Source of the DNA: Arthrobacter sp. zg-Y919
GTDB lineage: Bacteria > Actinomycetota > Actinomycetes > Actinomycetales > Micrococcaceae
Length of the DNA: 64,000 bases
Assembly (NCBI RefSeq): GCF_030142045.1
Contig: NZ_CP126242.1
Coordinates: 1,364,001-1,428,000, forward strand
Direction: 5' to 3'
Made by a program: the position numbers and the translations under genes. The notes below the pieces were generated by a model that saw only the letters and a list, made by a program, of their open reading frames with translations, did not search any database and was not told where the DNA came from. This document shows, piece by piece, positions 59,057 through 64,000 of the stretch. Numbering within the stretch: position 1 is the first letter of the stretch; each line of letters starts with the position of its first letter.

Positions 59057-59978
59057 CCCGAAGTTCCGCGCAGGATTCGTTTCCCTGGTGGGCCGGCCCA
59101 ATGCCGGCAAGTCCACCCTCACCAACGCGCTGGTCGGTTCCAAGGTGGCCATCACTTCTGCCAAGCCGCAGACCACCCGGCACACCATCCGCGGCATCGT
59201 CCACCGTGAGGACTCCCAGCTGATCCTGGTCGACACCCCGGGACTGCACCGTCCGCGCACCCTGCTGGGAAAGCGGCTGAATGACCTGGTGGCGGACACG
59301 CTGGCCGAAGTGGACGCCATCGGCTTCTGCCTTCCCGCCAACGAGGCCGTAGGCCCCGGCGACCGCTATATCGCCGCCCAGCTGGCAGCACTGAAGCGCA
59401 CACCGGTCATCGCGCTGGTCACCAAGACGGACCTCGTGGACCGTGCGGCGCTGGCGAAGCAGCTGATGTCGGTCACCGCGCTGGGCAACGAGGTGCTCGG
59501 GGAGGCGGGATGGGCCGACGTCGTACCAGTCTCCGCAGCCGACGGCTTCCAGGTGGACACGGTCGCGGATGTCCTGGTCAGCCACATGCCCGCCTCGCCG
59601 CCCCTGTACCCGGACGGCGAACTGACGGACGAACCCGAGGCCGTGATGGTGGCCGAGCTCATCCGCGAAGCAGCCCTTGAAGGCGTCCGTGATGAGCTGC
59701 CCCATTCGCTGGCGGTGGTGGTGGATGAAATCGTCCCCCGCGAGGGACGCAGCGAAGACAACCAGCTGCTGGACGTCCGGGTGAACCTCTATGTGGAGCG
59801 CTCCTCGCAGAAGGCCATCATCATCGGCCGCGGCGGGTCCCGGCTGCGTGACGTCGGCACCACCGCCCGGCGCGGCATCGAGGCGCTGCTGGGCACCAAG
59901 GTCTACCTTGACCTGCATGTCAAGATTGCCAAGGACTGGCAGCGGGACCCCAAGCAGCTTGTAAAACTGGGATTCTAG
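59049..59978 (+). CDS. era: GTPase Era
   Basis: This 309-residue GTPase binds the 3' end of 16S rRNA and assists 30S assembly. G1 is GRPNAGKST near residue 14, G3 is DTPGLHRP near residue 62, G4 is TKTD near residue 125, and the C-terminal KH domain has IIIGRGGSRLRDVGTTAR near residue 256. The ATG at 59049 is chosen; the open frame upstream is within the CBS-protein gene. YbeY and Era act in the same rRNA maturation step, which fits their coupling. Confidence 0.96.
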   Translation: MTDPKFRAGFVSLVGRPNAGKSTLTNALVGSKVAITSAKPQTTRHTIRGIVHREDSQLILVDTPGLHRPRTLLGKRLNDLVADTLAEVDAIGFCLPANEAVGPGDRYIAAQLAALKRTPVIALVTKTDLVDRAALAKQLMSVTALGNEVLGEAGWADVVPVSAADGFQVDTVADVLVSHMPASPPLYPDGELTDEPEAVMVAELIREAALEGVRDELPHSLAVVVDEIVPREGRSEDNQLLDVRVNLYVERSSQKAIIIGRGGSRLRDVGTTARRGIEALLGTKVYLDLHVKIAKDWQRDPKQLVKLGF

Positions 59979-60063
59979 GCGCTGCGCTCTGCGCACTTTC
60001 AGGAGCGCCCCGTACACTTTGAAACATTCGTTTGTGCATATTGATTCATGAAGGGGACCGGCT

Positions 60064-61587
60064 ATGTCATCTCGCCGTGCCGCAACGGGCGGCGGCCCCT
60101 TGGGAAAACCGACTGCAGACCAGGGTTCAGCTGAACCCAGCGGCAGACACCTGTCCACCGGGGCCTCCGGCCACACCGCGCTCAAGGCCATTGCTGCTGT
60201 CCTGGCCCTGGTGCTGGTGGGCGGGGTGGTCTTCGGGGCCGTCCAGCTGCTGCGGCTCAGGGGGAACTTCGATACCCAGCCCCTGAACCTCGGCTCCGGC
60301 GACGCACCGGCGGAAGTGGTTGATACCAACACCGATCCCATGCAGATCCTGGTACTGGGAACCGATGAGCGTGACGGCCAGAACTCGAACAACTCGGACG
60401 TGATGATGCTGGTGAACCTCTCGGCGGACCGGTCCAATGTCACCGTGGTCAGTTTCCCCCGCGACCTTCTGGTTCCCCTGCCGGAATGCGAGGATCCCTC
60501 GTCCGGGACGGTGTATGACGCCATGGACCTCGGCCAGCTGAACGGCGCCCTGGGCAACGGCGGGCCCGGCTGCACCGTTGCGGCAATCAACGACGTTACC
60601 GGCCTGTCGATCGACCACTTCATGATGGCCGACTTCGACGCGGTGAAGGAACTGTCCAACACCCTTGGCGGCGTCGAGGTCTGTGTCAACCAGCCCGTCG
60701 ATGACCCGCTGTCCGGCCTGGACCTGCCGGCAGGTGTGAGCAGCGTCCAGGGCGACCAGGCCCTCGCCTTCCTGCGGACCCGCCACGGGTTCGGCGACGG
60801 CGGCGATGAGGGCCGCATCCGCGCCCAGCAGAGCTTCCTTGCCTCCATGGTCCGTAAGGTCAAGGAGGAAGGTACGTTGAACAACCTTCCCAAGCTTTAT
60901 TCGCTTGCCGAAACCGTCACGAAGAACCTCACCGTGGACGACGGCCTGGCGGACATTCCCGACCTGGTTTCCCTGGCGACCCGCCTGAAGGACGTCGACC
61001 TGGGCAAGGTCGCCTTCGTCACCGTTCCGGTCATGCCCTACGAATACGACACCAACCGGCTGGTCATCAACGAGGAAGCCGCGCAGCCGCTCTTCGATGC
61101 GCTGGTCTCCGACCAGGGCGTTTCCGCTGCGGAAACGTCCGCTCCGGCCCCCCCTGCGGAGACGGGAACTCCGGGTGCCCCGGCGGCAACTGAACCGGCC
61201 GCCGTCGAGCCTGCCGCCGTCGACCCCGCTGCCGTCCCGGTGACGCTGGTCAACGCTTCCGGCAAGGCCGGCCGGGATGCCCAGGTCGTGGAGTTCCTTA
61301 CCTCCAAGGGCTTTGTCCAGGCACTTGCCGGTGGCTCCGCTGCCGCCGAGAGCCCGGCCACGCAGATCTTCTACGGCTACGGCTACGAAGAGATGGCCCT
61401 GGAAGTCGCCCGGACGCTGAACATCCCCAGCGTGCAGGTGGTACTCAGTGCCGTCACCACGGGAGTGTACCTGGAGGTCGGTGCGGACTTCGCTACCGGG
61501 TCGACGATGCGTGATCTCGGAGACCTGGGGGACCTGGACGGGCAGACCGCCGCGCAGGTTACGTGCCAGTCGGCGTTTGGGAACTAG
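60064..61587 (+). CDS. LytR-CpsA-Psr family cell-wall polymer ligase
   Basis: This 507-residue membrane-anchored protein has a 40-residue cytoplasmic N-terminus, one transmembrane helix (about residues 42-65), an LCP domain (about 90-250) with VLGTDERDGQNSNNSD, SFPRDLLVPLP and RTRHGFGDGGDEGRI, and a C-terminal LytR_C domain (about 395-490) after an Ala/Pro/Glu-rich linker. LCP enzymes transfer polyprenyl-linked polymers such as teichoic or teichuronic acids or arabinogalactan to peptidoglycan. AAGGGGA precedes the ATG. Confidence 0.92.
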   Translation: MSSRRAATGGGPLGKPTADQGSAEPSGRHLSTGASGHTALKAIAAVLALVLVGGVVFGAVQLLRLRGNFDTQPLNLGSGDAPAEVVDTNTDPMQILVLGTDERDGQNSNNSDVMMLVNLSADRSNVTVVSFPRDLLVPLPECEDPSSGTVYDAMDLGQLNGALGNGGPGCTVAAINDVTGLSIDHFMMADFDAVKELSNTLGGVEVCVNQPVDDPLSGLDLPAGVSSVQGDQALAFLRTRHGFGDGGDEGRIRAQQSFLASMVRKVKEEGTLNNLPKLYSLAETVTKNLTVDDGLADIPDLVSLATRLKDVDLGKVAFVTVPVMPYEYDTNRLVINEEAAQPLFDALVSDQGVSAAETSAPAPPAETGTPGAPAATEPAAVEPAAVDPAAVPVTLVNASGKAGRDAQVVEFLTSKGFVQALAGGSAAAESPATQIFYGYGYEEMALEVARTLNIPSVQVVLSAVTTGVYLEVGADFATGSTMRDLGDLGDLDGQTAAQVTCQSAFGN

Positions 61588-61615
61588 CCCTGGCTGCACC
61601 GAGGGGACTGCGTGT

Positions 61616-61621
61616 TAGTCT
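61616..61621 (+). promoter_or_regulatory. -10 box for the leuA leader
   Basis: TAGTCT ends 6 bp before the GTG (61628) of the leader frame, the same spacing as at the leuS leader. Transcription probably starts at or next to this codon. Confidence 0.45.
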
Positions 61622-61627
61622 GATCAC

Positions 61628-61687
61628 GTGCACGCAGAGATCTTTCTCCTTAGCTGCCGCGGCGAGGCCACACAAGCACCTGCTTAG
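61628..61687 (+). CDS. Possible leuA leader peptide
   Basis: A 19-codon frame beginning GTG reads MHAEIFLLSCRGEATQAPA. It has two adjacent Leu codons (CTC CTT) and shares the block CTCCTTAGCT with the leuS leader. The frame runs through the 5' arm of the pseudoknot, so ribosome position could influence folding. Coding status is inferred from position and the upstream -10 box. Confidence 0.45.
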   Translation: MHAEIFLLSCRGEATQAPA

Positions 61688-61713
61688 GCCGCCCCTCGCT
61701 GCGGAGTTTGTGT
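61657..61713 (+). promoter_or_regulatory. LEU-type RNA pseudoknot upstream of leuA
   Basis: Stem 1: CCGCGGCGAGG (61657-61667) pairs with CCTCGCTGCGG (61694-61704), 11 bp with one G-U. Stem 2: ACACAA in the stem-1 loop (61670-61675) pairs with TTGTGT beyond it (61708-61713), giving an H-type pseudoknot. AAGC/GCTT (61674-61685) can form a small hairpin within the loop. A conserved pseudoknot (LEU element) upstream of leuA has been described for most Actinobacteria, and this is the expected location, 51 bp before the start. Confidence 0.75.
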
Positions 61714-61733
61714 TGCCCGGCCACCATTTCTGA

Positions 61734-63506
<1,773 letters not shown>

Positions 63507-63515
63507 ACAAATCCG

Positions 63516-63552
63516 GGGCACGCCGGGCGGCAGCGGTCCGCCGGGCGTGCCC
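63516..63552 (+). terminator. GC-rich hairpin after leuA
   Basis: GGGCACGCC (63516-63524) pairs with GGCGTGCCC (63544-63552), and GGCGG pairs with CCGCC inside it, closing a 7-nt loop. No T-tract follows, so it is an imperfect terminator candidate or simply an mRNA-stabilising hairpin before recO. Confidence 0.4.
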
Positions 63553-63572
63553 GGGCGTGGGAAAATAACAGC

Positions 63573-64000
63573 GTGGCCAAATCCTTTGCATCCCGCACCT
63601 ACCGGGATGACGCGGTTGTCCTGCGCACCCACAAGCTGGGCGAGGCGGACCGCATCCTCGTCCTGCTGACCCGCGAACACGGGCAGGTGCGCGCTGTAGC
63701 CAAGGGCGTCCGGCGGACCTCGAGCAAGTTCGGCGCACGGCTGGAACCGTTCATGGTCGCTGAACTGCTGCTCTCGCACGGACGTAACCTCGACATTGTG
63801 ACGCAGGCCCAGACCAAGGGCGCCTACGGGCACGGGATCGCGGCGGACTACGCCAGATACACCGCGGCAGCCGCGATTGCCGAAACCGCCGAGCGCCTCA
63901 CGGACATTGACGGCGAATCCGCGAAGGCCCATTACCAGCTGGTGATCGGTGCCTTTGCCGCCCTCAGCCGCGGTTCACACGCCCCGGAACTGATCCTGGA
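63573..64000 (+). CDS. recO: DNA repair protein RecO, 3'-truncated by window end
   Basis: The first 142 codons of RecO are present, starting at GTG 63573. The N-terminal OB-fold reads [24 protein letters not shown] (residues about 9-32), followed by [20 protein letters not shown] near residue 43, both typical. RecO loads RecA on SSB-coated gaps in the RecFOR pathway and anneals strands. The frame is open to the last base. The era...leuA-recO order is usual for actinobacteria. Confidence 0.93.
   Translation, partial: MAKSFASRTYRDDAVVLRTHKLGEADRILVLLTREHGQVRAVAKGVRRTSSKFGARLEPFMVAELLLSHGRNLDIVTQAQTKGAYGHGIAADYARYTAAAAIAETAERLTDIDGESAKAHYQLVIGAFAALSRGSHAPELIL

Overview
The window is about 64 kb of high-GC actinobacterial chromosome. 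Gene content and order point to Micrococcaceae (Arthrobacter sensu lato): aro, pyr, mihF-gmk-rpoZ-coaBC-metK-priA and lepA-hemW-hrcA-dnaJ-rsmE-phoH-ybeY-era-leuA-recO clusters, an actinobacterial integration host factor, many GTG/TTG starts, and probable leaderless transcripts. The genus is an inference from remembered synteny; no database search was made. Nearly all of the sequence is core housekeeping DNA. No tRNA, rRNA, CRISPR array, insertion sequence or prophage was seen.

Layout: (1) 1-4564, the end of a shikimate-pathway operon (aroE partial, aroC, aroK, aroB), then efp and nusB, closed by a bidirectional terminator shared with a convergent PrsW-type protease. (2) 5.9-14.7 kb, a tightly overlapped pyrimidine operon pyrR-pyrB-pyrC-(membrane protein)-carA-carB-pyrF, with a PyrR-binding RNA loop next to the pyrR Shine-Dalgarno. 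(3) 14.8-20.7 kb, mihF, gmk, rpoZ, coaBC, metK and a PriA lacking helicase motifs. (4) 20.7-35.3 kb, an accessory stretch: MBL hydrolase, DUF222/HNH protein with an SOS box at its promoter, aminoglycoside-phosphotransferase-like kinase, OhrR-type MarR regulator with an NADP(H) oxidoreductase, an aldo/keto reductase-hydrolase-glycosyltransferase operon, glpF-glpK, and a coupled flavin monooxygenase-BASS transporter-SDR operon. (5) 35.3-45.5 kb, leuS behind a Leu-codon leader peptide and attenuator, degV, a 1.1-kb insertion bounded by diverged direct repeats of the degV-comEA junction, then comEA, comEC and holA. (6) 45.7-64 kb, rpsT, a PemK-like protein, lepA, hemW, DUF4870, DUF3097, hrcA (CIRCE)-dnaJ-rsmE, a GerMN lipoprotein, phoH-ybeY-CBS protein-era, an LCP-family cell-wall enzyme, leuA behind a LEU-type pseudoknot, and the start of recO.

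The best leads are regulatory and structural: two leucine-responsive RNA leaders (leuS and leuA) that share a sequence block, a LexA-type operator covering the promoter of the DUF222/HNH gene, a diverged duplication bounding an orphan membrane-protein gene between degV and comEA, a three-gene oxidation/transport operon of unknown substrate, and a recurring arrangement in which a TANNNT -10 box lies 6-7 nt before a start codon. No wholly new defence or biosynthetic system could be supported.
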